A stretch of 11,534 nt of DNA from Cellulomonas sp. (lineage in GTDB: Bacteria; Actinomycetota; Actinomycetes; Actinomycetales; Cellulomonadaceae): contig JAPSIJ010000049.1 in the NCBI GenBank assembly GCA_031178805.1, positions 1 to 11,534 on the forward strand. The letters run 5' to 3'. Positions 1-5,822 of this stretch are shown piece after piece (positions within the stretch are counted from its first letter, which is position 1; every line of letters begins with the position of its first letter). A model generated the notes under the pieces. That model made no database searches. It worked only from the letters and a program-made list of their open reading frames with translations, and was not told the origin of the DNA. The position numbers were made by a program, and so were the translations under genes.

Positions 1-1
1 C

Positions 2-184
2 ACCTATCCCGAGCTGAGCACGATGCAGGTGGCCGAAGGGGTGGCGGCGCACTGGCTCCAAGCCGTGCCTCTGAGCGACTCGGAAGCCGCGTTCCTCCGC
101 CGCCACGGCTTCGATGCCCTGGACCGCCTCCTGGGCGAGAGTGGCGTGGATCTCTTCGACCTCCGGCGAAACCCTCTCCGCTGA
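2..184 (+). CDS. C-terminal fragment of an unknown protein
   Basis: The frame is open from the left edge to a TGA at 182-184 and gives the last 60 residues of a protein that starts outside the window. The fragment includes LSTMQVAEGVAAHWL and ends LFDLRRNPLR. It looks helical and soluble, with no membrane segment. Codons mostly end in G or C and the composition is protein-like (balanced acidic and basic residues), so it is probably a real gene end rather than a chance frame. I do not recognise the family. A 191-bp gap without a convincing gene separates it from the small ORF downstream. Confidence 0.55.
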   Translation, partial: TYPELSTMQVAEGVAAHWLQAVPLSDSEAAFLRRHGFDALDRLLGESGVDLFDLRRNPLR

Positions 185-236
185 CCGCTCCTTCTTGCGA
201 GCAGCGCTCGTCCGAGCCGTTCGAGCTCGCCCGGTG

Positions 237-254
237 CCCGACGTCTGCGTCGGG
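237..254. terminator. GC-rich hairpin, possible terminator
   Basis: CCCGACG and CGTCGGG form a perfect 7-bp stem around the loop TCTG, about 50 bp after the stop of the left-edge gene. There is no T tract. U-less hairpins are often proposed as terminators in high-GC actinobacteria, but this one is called from structure alone. A weaker 5-bp hairpin (CGAGC/GCTCG) lies at 198-210. I see nothing else in the 185-375 gap. Confidence 0.35.
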
Positions 255-375
255 GCCGACAGTTGGCCCGCCAACCCCGGGTCGGGGATCACCAAGGTCC
301 CGGAGGGCCAAGAAAGGCGCTTCAGCGCGGCGCCCATTTCAGGCGTTCGAGCCGGGCGACGAGTTGCCCAATCAT

Positions 376-510
376 ATGTCGAAGACGCCAGACAAGCTGG
401 CAATCCATGAGGGATCGACGACGGTCGAGAGGACGACTCCGCTCTCGGAGCTGCTCAAGCCGAACATGGGAGATTGCCACTGGGCCGCGTGTACGCTGAT
501 AAAACGATGA
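376..510 (+). CDS. Small 44-aa ORF, overlaps next gene by ATGA
   Basis: ATG at 376 opens a 44-codon frame that ends at TGA 508-510. That stop overlaps the ATG (507) of the DUF7919-like gene as ATGA, the classic arrangement for translational coupling. The product begins MSKTPDKLAIHEG and ends CTLIKR. By my count 33 of 44 codons end in G or C. It has no obvious signal peptide or membrane segment, and its charge is mixed. The ribosome binding site is weak (a CGACGAG stretch about 12 bases upstream). I do not recognise it. It could be a small partner protein or a leader peptide that controls translation of the next gene. The alternative is a chance frame, but the exact ATGA junction and the codon bias argue for a gene. 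Confidence 0.45.
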   Translation: MSKTPDKLAIHEGSTTVERTTPLSELLKPNMGDCHWAACTLIKR

Positions 511-1337
511 CCTTCTATCCAGACTTGAGCGAGTACGTCTACCTGCCCAGTCGCGTGCGCATGTGGAACGTGGGCTGGCTGGAGTCAGGGCATCCCTTCG
601 TGCAGGGAGAGCTGGAGGGCGAGGTCCAAGACGCGATCCTGCGCCTCGTAGCGCGCCCCCAGAACATGACACGCGGGTACCACAATTGCCATTTTTGCGA
701 TGTGGAATCCCCGATTCGGTTGGACGGTGGCGGGGGTGCGGTCGGGCTGGGGGCGGCTGAAATCCATGTCACCGACCCGATCGGCCGGGTATTTGCCGCA
801 CCAGATATGGTCGCCCATTACATCACTGCGCATCGGTATCTCCCACCGCGGGAGTTCGTCGAGGCGGTTGACTGGGGTATCGCCGTCCAGTACGAGCGGA
901 GGAACGGCCGCGCCTCCGAGCAGAGTTTCTTGATCCAGGCGATGACGGGCGTGCACGAGGTGGCTGCCAGGATTGAGGAGGTGGTCCGAGCACACGAAAG
1001 CAGTCCTGATGCGCCGAAACTGCCTCACTGGTTCCTCTCGCAATTGGAGGATGAGAATTGGGAGGTTCGCCCGGAAGTTTACGAGAAGTGGCGCGACCGG
1101 TCGATTGCCCCGGAGGCGCGACAGCGGGCCGCGCGCACAGTGCCGTGGGGACGGCAAGACTGGGTCGAGGAGATGGCCCCAGGTCGGCGTGGGTGGAAGT
1201 GGGTCGGCGCGCGGGTCATCGACGAGAGGACTGCTGCCTTGACTGTGAACGTCGTCGAGTGGCCAGCACCATTGACGGCCCTGCTCTGGCTGGTGAGTGC
1301 CGCAGGTGGCGTGGTCAACGAGGACTTGTTGCTTTGA
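507..1337 (+). CDS. DUF7919-like protein with Cys/His cluster and a second C-terminal domain
   Basis: This 276-aa protein starts MTFYPDLSEYVYLP. The first half (residues 1 to about 125) follows a pattern I recall from uncharacterised actinobacterial proteins annotated DUF7919: a GWLESGHPF segment near 23-31, TRGYHNCHFC near 55-64, then AAPDMVAHYITAHRYLPP near 97-114. Cys61, Cys64, His104 and His109 are spaced like a metal site, probably zinc; this is inference. The second half (about 160-276) is a separate region rich in Trp, including VEWPAPLTALLWLVSAAGG, which looks like a small alpha/beta domain. A TTG at 474 would add 11 residues, but the ATG at 507 fits the family start and the ATGA overlap with the upstream 44-codon ORF. 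Its TGA overlaps an ATG (TGATG) of the damaged ORF downstream. GC is lower than in the genes to the right. The family name is from memory; the function is unknown. Confidence 0.75.
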   Translation: MTFYPDLSEYVYLPSRVRMWNVGWLESGHPFVQGELEGEVQDAILRLVARPQNMTRGYHNCHFCDVESPIRLDGGGGAVGLGAAEIHVTDPIGRVFAAPDMVAHYITAHRYLPPREFVEAVDWGIAVQYERRNGRASEQSFLIQAMTGVHEVAARIEEVVRAHESSPDAPKLPHWFLSQLEDENWEVRPEVYEKWRDRSIAPEARQRAARTVPWGRQDWVEEMAPGRRGWKWVGARVIDERTAALTVNVVEWPAPLTALLWLVSAAGGVVNEDLLL

Positions 1338-1585
1338 TGGCTGTGGTCTTGAGCGCGGCGGTGGTGCCAGCGCGCGCGACTCCCTGTGGGCTAGGACGCC
1401 AGCCGTCCAGGGTGAGACCGCCGCCGAGCTCGCTCGAATCCTGGACGTCGATGTGGTCTCCACCACGAGGAAGGCGCAGCTAGATCACTTCACGGGCGGC
1501 GAGGGGATGGGCTCCGCCTAGTTCTGATCGTGAGGAGTTCTCGGACATCTACTACGCACTCAGCGCATTGCTTGAGGGAGAGTAG
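1337..1585 (+). pseudogene. Small gene broken by two apparent frameshifts
   Basis: An ATG at 1337 overlaps the stop of the DUF7919-like gene (TGATG) and starts MAVVLSAAVVPAR in frame 2. Coding quality then moves to frame 1, which reads SLWARTPAVQGETAAELA and continues through AQLDHFTGGEG to TAG 1519-1521. It then returns to frame 2, which reads REEFSDIYYALSALLEGE to TAG 1583-1585. The first shift coincides with a (CG)4 tract at 1371-1378, where removing one CG rejoins the frames. The second can be repaired by removing one G from GGGG at 1503-1506. The repaired product would be about 81 aa with good codon bias throughout. I read this as a recently damaged small gene, third in a coupled set; sequencing error is the main alternative. 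No family recognised. Confidence 0.45.
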
Positions 1586-1645
1586 CCGGTGGCTTGACGT
1601 CGGGCGATTGAAGGCGGTCGGGGCGTGAAGTGCTGCGCCGAGGTC

Positions 1646-1663
1646 TCGCCGGTGGTCCGGCGA
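1646..1663. terminator. 7-bp hairpin between converging genes, possible bidirectional terminator
   Basis: TCGCCGG and CCGGCGA form a perfect 7-bp stem around TGGT. It sits between the end of the rightward DUF7919 segment and the stop of the leftward phosphodiesterase gene (1691), where a shared terminator would be expected. It has no T tract on either strand. Apart from this hairpin, 1586-1690 shows no gene. Confidence 0.45.
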
Positions 1664-1690
1664 CGCCGCCCGGCTGGTGACACGTACTCG

Positions 1691-2527
1691 TCAGCCCGCC
1701 ACCGCCGCCCGGCGGGCGAGCAGCGCCGCCGGGTCGTCGGTGCAGATCGCGTCGACGCCCATCCGCATCAGCTGCTCCGCGCGGTCGGGGTCGTTGACGG
1801 TCCACAGCCAGGCCGCCAAGCCCGCCGCGTGGATGGCGTCGACGTCCGCACGGCCCAGGCCCTCGGCCCACGTGGAGACGCCCGCGGCGCCGATCCGCAC
1901 GGCGAAGTCAAGGGCCTCGGGCAGCGGCCGGCCCAGGTGCGAGAACCGCGCGATCTCCGCCTCCATCCGCTCCTCGTCGTACCCGGCGGCGCGACCGAGC
2001 GCCCGCAGGTGGTCCGGCGTCGCCACGCCAAGGGTCAGCGGGAAGACCCGGGCGCCGGGGACGAGCTGCTGCAGCTCGGTGAGGGCGTCCCACTGCCCGG
2101 AGGACGCGAACCACGCGAGGTCGGGGTACCGGGCGACGACGGCGGCGACGGCAGGGGCGGCGTCGGCGGCCTTGATCTCGATGTTGACCTCGGCCCGGCC
2201 CTCGGCGAGGGACAGCACCTCGTCCAGCGTCGGGACCCGCTCGCCGGCGCCGGCGTCCAGGGCCCGGACCTCCGCGAGGGTCAGCTCGGCGACCGCCCCG
2301 GTGCCGTCGGTCGTGCGGTCGACCGTGCTGTCGTGCAGCACCACCGCGACGCCGTCGGCGGTGAGGGCGACGTCGAGCTCGATGCCCTCGGCGCCGTGCG
2401 CGATCGCGCGGCGGAAGGCGGCCAGGGTGTTCTCGGGCAGCTCGGCGGAGGCGCCGCGGTGGCCGGAGACGCCGACCTCCGAGAGCGAGCGGGCGGGCAG
2501 GACGGGGCGCGTGGTCTGGACGGTCAC
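1691..2527 (-). CDS. Glycerophosphodiester phosphodiesterase (GDPD family)
   Basis: This 278-aa enzyme is predicted to hydrolyse glycerophosphodiesters, released when phospholipids are deacylated, to glycerol 3-phosphate and an alcohol. The GDPD TIM-barrel signatures are in order: HRG at 23-25, PENT at 31-34, the metal-binding pair in GIELDV (Glu50, Asp52), the catalytic His65 in VVLHDSTVDRTTDGTG, NIEIK ending in Lys119, and WLWTVND near 240-246. The length matches the family's short soluble form. No signal peptide or membrane helix is visible, so it is probably cytoplasmic. I chose the GTG at 2527, about 20 residues before HRG; a TTG at 2539 is also possible. The frame stays open far upstream, but that part is antisense to the amidase and is low-complexity. 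A TTGGCT six bases before the GTG is a weak leaderless -10. Activity is clear; the exact substrate is not. Confidence 0.9.
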   Translation of the reverse strand: MTVQTTRPVLPARSLSEVGVSGHRGASAELPENTLAAFRRAIAHGAEGIELDVALTADGVAVVLHDSTVDRTTDGTGAVAELTLAEVRALDAGAGERVPTLDEVLSLAEGRAEVNIEIKAADAAPAVAAVVARYPDLAWFASSGQWDALTELQQLVPGARVFPLTLGVATPDHLRALGRAAGYDEERMEAEIARFSHLGRPLPEALDFAVRIGAAGVSTWAEGLGRADVDAIHAAGLAAWLWTVNDPDRAEQLMRMGVDAICTDDPAALLARRAAVAG

Positions 2528-2605
2528 GCCCGCAGCCAAGCCGGTGCACGTGGCACGCCGATGAGCCCGCGGTGACCGCCCGGTGGCGCGGACGTGTCGG
2601 GTGGT

Positions 2606-2622
2606 GCGCCGCGCGAGGGCGC
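2606..2622. repeat. Short hairpin abutting the long inverted repeat
   Basis: GCGCC (2606-2610) and GGCGC (2618-2622) can pair around a 7-base loop. The last paired base is directly next to the first base of the long inverted repeat at 2623, so the two stems could stack. In DNA this GC-rich, 5-bp stems arise often by chance. Confidence 0.25.
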
Positions 2623-2674
2623 CCGAGCCACCACGACGGCGCAAGCGATCTCGTGCGCCCTCGTGGTGTCTCGG
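2623..2674. repeat. Long imperfect inverted repeat, 21-base arms
   Basis: The arms 2623-2643 and 2654-2674 pair at 19 of 21 positions: CCGAG with CTCGG, one C/T mismatch, CACCACGA with TCGTGGTG, one C/C mismatch, then GGCGCA with TGCGCC, around a 10-base loop (2644-2653). It lies in the 216-bp gap between the divergent phosphodiesterase and amidase genes, 147 bp left of the amidase's predicted -10. It could be a dispersed chromosomal repeat, a structured 5' leader for the phosphodiesterase, or a barrier to read-through. I see no gene in 2528-2743. Confidence 0.75.
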
Positions 2675-2731
2675 CCGCCGTCGCGGGGGTGGCGCGGGCG
2701 CAGGCGGGGGCACGCACGGGTTCGGGGTGCC

Positions 2732-2737
2732 TACGCT
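2732..2737 (+). promoter_or_regulatory. Predicted -10 box of leaderless amidase transcript
   Basis: TACGCT fits TAnnnT and ends six bases before the GTG at 2744. The six bases between (GGCGCG) hold no ribosome binding site. This is the usual layout of an actinobacterial leaderless mRNA, and it supports 2744 as the start. No clear -35 is seen. Confidence 0.5.
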
Positions 2738-2743
2738 GGCGCG

Positions 2744-4231
2744 GTGACCGAGCTGCACGAGCGCACCGCCGTGGACCTGCGTGCCGACCTGCGCGCCGGC
2801 GACCTCGACCCCCTGGACCTCGCCGAGCACTACCTCGGGCGGATCGCCGAGCGGGGCGACGCCGTGGGGGCGTTCGTCACCGTGACCCCCGACCTGGCCC
2901 GGGAGCGGGCGGCGGCGCTCGCGGCCGACGGCCCGCCCGCCGGCGACGACGCCCCGCTGTGGGGGCTGCCGGCGGGGGACAAGGACCTCGCGGACCGGGC
3001 GGGCGTGCCCACGGGGTTCGGCTCGCGCGCGTTCGCGGGCCCGCACCGGTACGTGCCGGAGGTGAGCAGCGACATCACCCGCGTGCTCGACGCGGCGGGC
3101 GTGGTGTCGCTCGGCAAGACGGCCACCCCGGAGCTCGGCTTCCCGTCGTACACCGAGACGCTGGTCGGCCCGCCGGCGCGCACGCCGTGGGACCTGACCC
3201 GGGGCGCGGGCGGGTCGAGCGGCGGGGCGGCGGCGGCCGTGGCCGCGGGGCTGCTGCCGTTCGCCCCGGGCTCGGACGGCGGCGGCTCCATCCGGATCCC
3301 GGCGGCCGCGTGCGGGCTGGTGGGGCTGAAGACGACGCGCGGGCTGCTGCCGGCGGGCGGCGGCGTGGAGGCGCTGGGCGGCCTGGGGGTGCACGGGCCG
3401 ATCGCCCGGACGACCGCGGACGCCGCGCTGCTGCTGGAGGGGATGCTGCCCCGGCGCGCGGACGGCGCCACAGACCACCCGCGGACGCTGCGGACCGCCG
3501 CCGGGCCGCGGGGGTCGTACCTCGCGGCGGCGCAGCGGGGCGAGACGCCGGACGGCCGCCGGGCGTTCCGGGTCGGGGTGAGCACGTTCAGCGCCTGGGA
3601 GGACGCGTACGAGATCACGCTCGGACCGGAGGCGCGGGCGGCCCTGGACGGCGCGGCGGCGAGCCTCGGCGACCTCGGCCACGACGTCGTGGACGCCGGC
3701 ACCTGGGCCCCCGACCCCGCCTACGCCCCGGCGTTCCGGACGCTGTGGATGGCGGGCGCCTCAGCGGTGCCGGTGGACGACCCGGAGCGCCTGGCGCTGC
3801 TGGAGCCGCTGACGCAGTGGCTGGTCGCGCAGGGGCGGACGGTGCCGGCGCGGGCGCTGGTGGAGGCACTGGCGGCGCTCGCGGCGTTCGAGCGGACGAT
3901 GGTGGCGCGGGTCGAGGAGTACGACGCGGTGCTGCTGCCGGCGATGGCGATGACGCCCCGCCCGGTCGGCTGGTACGACGCCGAGGACCCGGAGCGGAAC
4001 TTCGTCCAGCAGTGCCAGTACACGCCGTACACGTCGATGATCAACGTCTGCGGGCTGCCCGCGATCGCGGTCCCGGTGCACTGGACCGAGCCGACGGCCA
4101 CCGCTCCCGCGGGGCTGCCGATGGCGGTGCAGCTGGTCGGCCGGCCCGGCGGGGAGCACACGCTGCTGGCGCTCGCGGCCCAGCTGGAGGACCGGCTGCG
4201 CTGGCCTGAGCGGCGCCCGCCGGTGTGGTGA
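2744..4231 (+). CDS. Amidase signature family hydrolase
   Basis: This 495-aa protein belongs to the amidase signature family, which hydrolyses C-N amide bonds with a Ser-cisSer-Lys triad. The triad is visible: Lys80 in GDKDL, the cis-Ser in GGSSGG (Ser158/Ser159), and the nucleophile Ser182 in GSDGGGSIRIPA. The flanking GLVGLK, HGPIARTTADAALLLEGM and the C-terminal GLPMAVQLVGRPGGE are also typical. The usual VAVKD is varied to AGDKD. Length is normal for a stand-alone amidase. There is no glutaminyl-tRNA amidotransferase partner (gatB/gatC) nearby, so gatA is unlikely and the substrate is unknown. I chose the GTG at 2744 because the longer frame from 2594 adds a low-complexity Arg/Gly stretch and because a leaderless promoter sits just upstream. 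It is divergent from the phosphodiesterase gene and convergent with the 75-aa gene, 21 bp between stops. Confidence 0.9.
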   Translation: MTELHERTAVDLRADLRAGDLDPLDLAEHYLGRIAERGDAVGAFVTVTPDLARERAAALAADGPPAGDDAPLWGLPAGDKDLADRAGVPTGFGSRAFAGPHRYVPEVSSDITRVLDAAGVVSLGKTATPELGFPSYTETLVGPPARTPWDLTRGAGGSSGGAAAAVAAGLLPFAPGSDGGGSIRIPAAACGLVGLKTTRGLLPAGGGVEALGGLGVHGPIARTTADAALLLEGMLPRRADGATDHPRTLRTAAGPRGSYLAAAQRGETPDGRRAFRVGVSTFSAWEDAYEITLGPEARAALDGAAASLGDLGHDVVDAGTWAPDPAYAPAFRTLWMAGASAVPVDDPERLALLEPLTQWLVAQGRTVPARALVEALAALAAFERTMVARVEEYDAVLLPAMAMTPRPVGWYDAEDPERNFVQQCQYTPYTSMINVCGLPAIAVPVHWTEPTATAPAGLPMAVQLVGRPGGEHTLLALAAQLEDRLRWPERRPPVW

Positions 4232-4252
4232 CCCGCGGCGGCCGTGCCCGGC

Positions 4253-4480
4253 TCAGGCGGCGCGCGACGGGCCGTCCCGACGCGACCGCCGGGCCCGCGC
4301 GGCGGCGTGGGCGGCGGCCATCCGGTCGACCTCCTCGCGGGTGAGCCCCATCGCGTCGATCAGCTCGGCCTCGAGCCGGGCGTGCGCGGCCTGCTCGGCG
4401 GCCGTGCGGGGCGGCGCGGCCGCGAAGAACCGCTGGCTGACCTCGTGGAGTCGCTCGTGGTCGATCACCGGCCTGCTCAT
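4253..4480 (-). CDS. Unknown 75-aa protein
   Basis: The ATG at 4480 gives a 75-residue protein starting MSRPVIDHERLHEVSQRFF. The middle (about 25-62) is a continuous Ala/Glu/Arg-rich helix including ARLEAELIDAMGLTREEVDRM. The tail is short and basic (ARARRSRRDGPSRAA). No membrane segment or Cys is present. The start is well supported: TACGGT lies six bases before the ATG. The same frame stays open upstream as a low-complexity antisense of the Nudix gene, which I do not treat as coding. I do not recognise the family. The basic tail might bind nucleic acid, but nothing else suggests a role. Confidence 0.7.
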   Translation of the reverse strand: MSRPVIDHERLHEVSQRFFAAAPPRTAAEQAAHARLEAELIDAMGLTREEVDRMAAAHAAARARRSRRDGPSRAA

Positions 4481-4486
4481 GGCAGG

Positions 4487-4492
4487 ACCGTA
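4487..4492 (-). promoter_or_regulatory. Predicted -10 box of leaderless 75-aa gene
   Basis: On the minus strand TACGGT is followed by six bases (CCTGCC) and then the ATG at 4480, with no ribosome binding site. It matches the TAnnnT pattern seen at the other starts in this window. Confidence 0.5.
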
Positions 4493-4517
4493 CGGCCGAC
4501 CACTGACACGCCCCTGT

Positions 4518-4584
4518 GCGCCCGCCGTCAGCGGCCGGAGCGCCCGCCGTCGGCCGCCGGAGCCGCCCGCCGTCAGCCGCCGGT
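4518..4584. repeat. Three tandem 22-23-bp repeats over the Nudix gene end
   Basis: Three head-to-tail copies run 4518-4539, 4540-4561 and 4562-4584. Each begins GCGCCCGCCGTC or GCCGCCCGCCGTC and ends CCGGA or CCGGT, with a few substitutions. The copy at 4562-4584 contains the Nudix stop codon (minus strand TGA at 4573-4575). The 4518-4539 copy carries the same TGA context, while the middle copy has CGA instead. The array fills most of the gap between the Nudix stop and the promoter of the 75-aa gene. Confidence 0.7.
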
Positions 4585-5064
4585 GAGGTGCGCGAGCAGC
4601 CGGTCGAGGAACGCGGCCTGCGCGCTCACGACGAGGGGTCGCGCCTGCTCGACGGGCCACCAGCGCAGGTCGTCGAGCTCCGGGAACGTCACCGTGCGCC
4701 CGCTGCGCGGCGGCCAGTCCACGGTGACCTCGCTGACCGGCCCGCGCGCCGCCGCGAGCGCCGCGAGGTCCAGGTCCGCCGCCCGCGCCCACACCCGGAC
4801 CACCTTGCCCGCGCGCTGCCGGACCTCGCCCAGATCGGCCTCGGGCCCGTCGGGGGCCGGGACGCCGACCTCCTCGGCGAACTCGCGCAGCGCCGTCGCG
4901 TGCGGGTCCTCGCCCGGCAGCGGCTCGCCCTTGGGCACGGTCCACGCGCCGGCCTGCTTCCGCGCCCAGAACGGCCCGCCCATGTGCCCGAGCAGCACCT
5001 CGGGACCCTCGGGGCCCGGGCGGTGCAGCAGCAGCCCCGCGCTCGTGCGGGCGGGTCCGGTCAC
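4573..5064 (-). CDS. Nudix hydrolase
   Basis: This 163-aa protein is a member of the Nudix superfamily, which cleaves nucleoside diphosphates linked to another moiety using divalent metal. A complete Nudix box (G-x5-E-x7-REUxEExGU) spans residues 46-68: Gly46, Glu52, then REFAEEVGV with Arg60, Glu61, Glu64 and Glu65. The preceding GPFWARKQAGAWTVPKG is typical of small MutT/Ap4A-hydrolase-like members. The domain accounts for the whole protein; there is no signal peptide. The GTG start at 5064 lies four bases after the stop of the lipoprotein gene, so the two are probably co-transcribed and translationally coupled. The last codons and stop lie inside a 22-bp tandem repeat. The family is certain; the substrate cannot be read from the sequence. 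Confidence 0.9.
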   Translation of the reverse strand: MTGPARTSAGLLLHRPGPEGPEVLLGHMGGPFWARKQAGAWTVPKGEPLPGEDPHATALREFAEEVGVPAPDGPEADLGEVRQRAGKVVRVWARAADLDLAALAAARGPVSEVTVDWPPRSGRTVTFPELDDLRWWPVEQARPLVVSAQAAFLDRLLAHLTGG

Positions 5065-5068
5065 GCGG

Positions 5069-5779
5069 TCAGCAGCCCGACTCGTCGTACGCGCAGAGCA
5101 GCGCCCACGCGCTCTGCGTCTGCGCGGTCACGGTGTCCCGGGCGGTGGCGACGGCGCTCTCGCCGCCCTGGAGCCCGACGAGCGTCACCGCGGTGCCCCG
5201 GCGCGTGACGGCGAGGTAGCTGCCGATCGCGTCGTCCAGCGCGCCGCCGGCGGAGGCGCCGTAGTAGTCGGTGGCCAGGCCCAGGCCCTGCGCCCCGACC
5301 TCCAGCGGCTCGACCACGTAGGCCGTCGTGCCGTCCGACCCCTGCTCGGCGCACGCCGTCAGCGCCGCCGCCAGCCGGTCCGCCTCGGCGACCGCCGCGT
5401 CGGCGTCCGGCAGCAGCGCCACCTGCTGCACCGCGACCGGGGCCTCCTCGGCGCCGTCGCCCTGCAGCACCGTGCGCATCGCGGTCGCGGCCGCGGGGCC
5501 CTCGACGGCGCACGCCTCGGGCAGCAGCCAGGCGACCACGCCGGACGACTCCTGGCGCGGCTCGGTCGGGAACTCCCACGCCGTCTGCGGCAGCAGCGCC
5601 TCGGGGGCCACGTCCGCGGGGACGCTCGGGCTCGCGGTCGCGCTCGGGCTCGGGGCGGCGGTCGTCGGGGCCGGCGCGGCCGACGACGACCCCGCGGTGT
5701 CGTCCGCCGCGCCCCCGGAGCAGCCCGCGAGCAGCAGCGCGCACGTGGCGACGGTCAGGGTCCGGGTCGTGGTCCGCAT
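5069..5779 (-). CDS. Secreted lipoprotein with Cys-rich sensor-like domain
   Basis: This 236-aa protein starts with a lipoprotein signal peptide: MRTTTR, a hydrophobic run, and the lipobox LLAGC with the lipidated Cys20. A Ser/Ala/Thr/Pro-rich linker (about 21-58) then extends from the membrane. The remaining globular domain has four cysteines (EACAVEG, LTACAEQG, LLCAYDESGC), enough for two disulfides. The pattern of a dADAAVAEADRLAAALTAC helix followed by LGLATDYYG loosely recalls the PknH-like extracellular sensor domain of actinobacterial lipoproteins; this is a weak resemblance. The ATG at 5779 was chosen because the signal peptide begins exactly there and CAGGGT lies six bases upstream; the longer frame adds an unlikely basic extension. 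The Nudix gene follows after four bases. No enzyme motif is seen. Confidence 0.8.
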   Translation of the reverse strand: MRTTTRTLTVATCALLLAGCSGGAADDTAGSSSAAPAPTTAAPSPSATASPSVPADVAPEALLPQTAWEFPTEPRQESSGVVAWLLPEACAVEGPAAATAMRTVLQGDGAEEAPVAVQQVALLPDADAAVAEADRLAAALTACAEQGSDGTTAYVVEPLEVGAQGLGLATDYYGASAGGALDDAIGSYLAVTRRGTAVTLVGLQGGESAVATARDTVTAQTQSAWALLCAYDESGC

Positions 5780-5785
5780 GCCGCC

Positions 5786-5791
5786 ACCCTG
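5786..5791 (-). promoter_or_regulatory. Possible -10 box of lipoprotein gene
   Basis: CAGGGT lies six bases (GGCGGC) before the ATG at 5779 on the minus strand. It departs from TAnnnT at the first base, but the same hexamer at the same distance precedes the HAD gene, which makes it more credible. The GGCGGC spacer is not a good ribosome binding site. Confidence 0.35.
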
Positions 5792-5794
5792 GCA

Positions 5795-5812
5795 GCGCGG
5801 CGACGGCCGCGC
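5795..5812. terminator. 7-bp GC hairpin after the PhzF-like gene
   Basis: GCGCGGC and GCCGCGC form a perfect 7-bp stem around GACG. It lies 10 bp past the stop of the PhzF-like gene on the minus strand and just upstream of the lipoprotein gene's predicted -10. It could end PhzF transcription or separate the two units. There is no T tract. Confidence 0.45.
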
Positions 5813-5822
5813 GCGCCGGGTG

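Noticed and set aside
585..1466. 293-aa minus-strand frame opposite the DUF7919-like gene
   Set aside because: The plus-strand frame matches a known family pattern and has coupled neighbours; the minus frame shows no domain and has a poor start context.
2528..3682. Minus-strand extension of the phosphodiesterase frame
   Set aside because: It lies antisense to the amidase and is Arg/Pro/Ala-rich. GDPD motifs begin about 20 residues after the GTG at 2527, as expected for the family.
2744..4231. GatA subunit of Glu-tRNA(Gln) amidotransferase
   Set aside because: No gatB or gatC neighbour is present and the Lys motif is divergent; a generic amidase is the safer call.
4518..4584. Possible CRISPR array
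   Set aside because: The copies are directly adjacent with no spacers, there are only three, and no cas gene is nearby.
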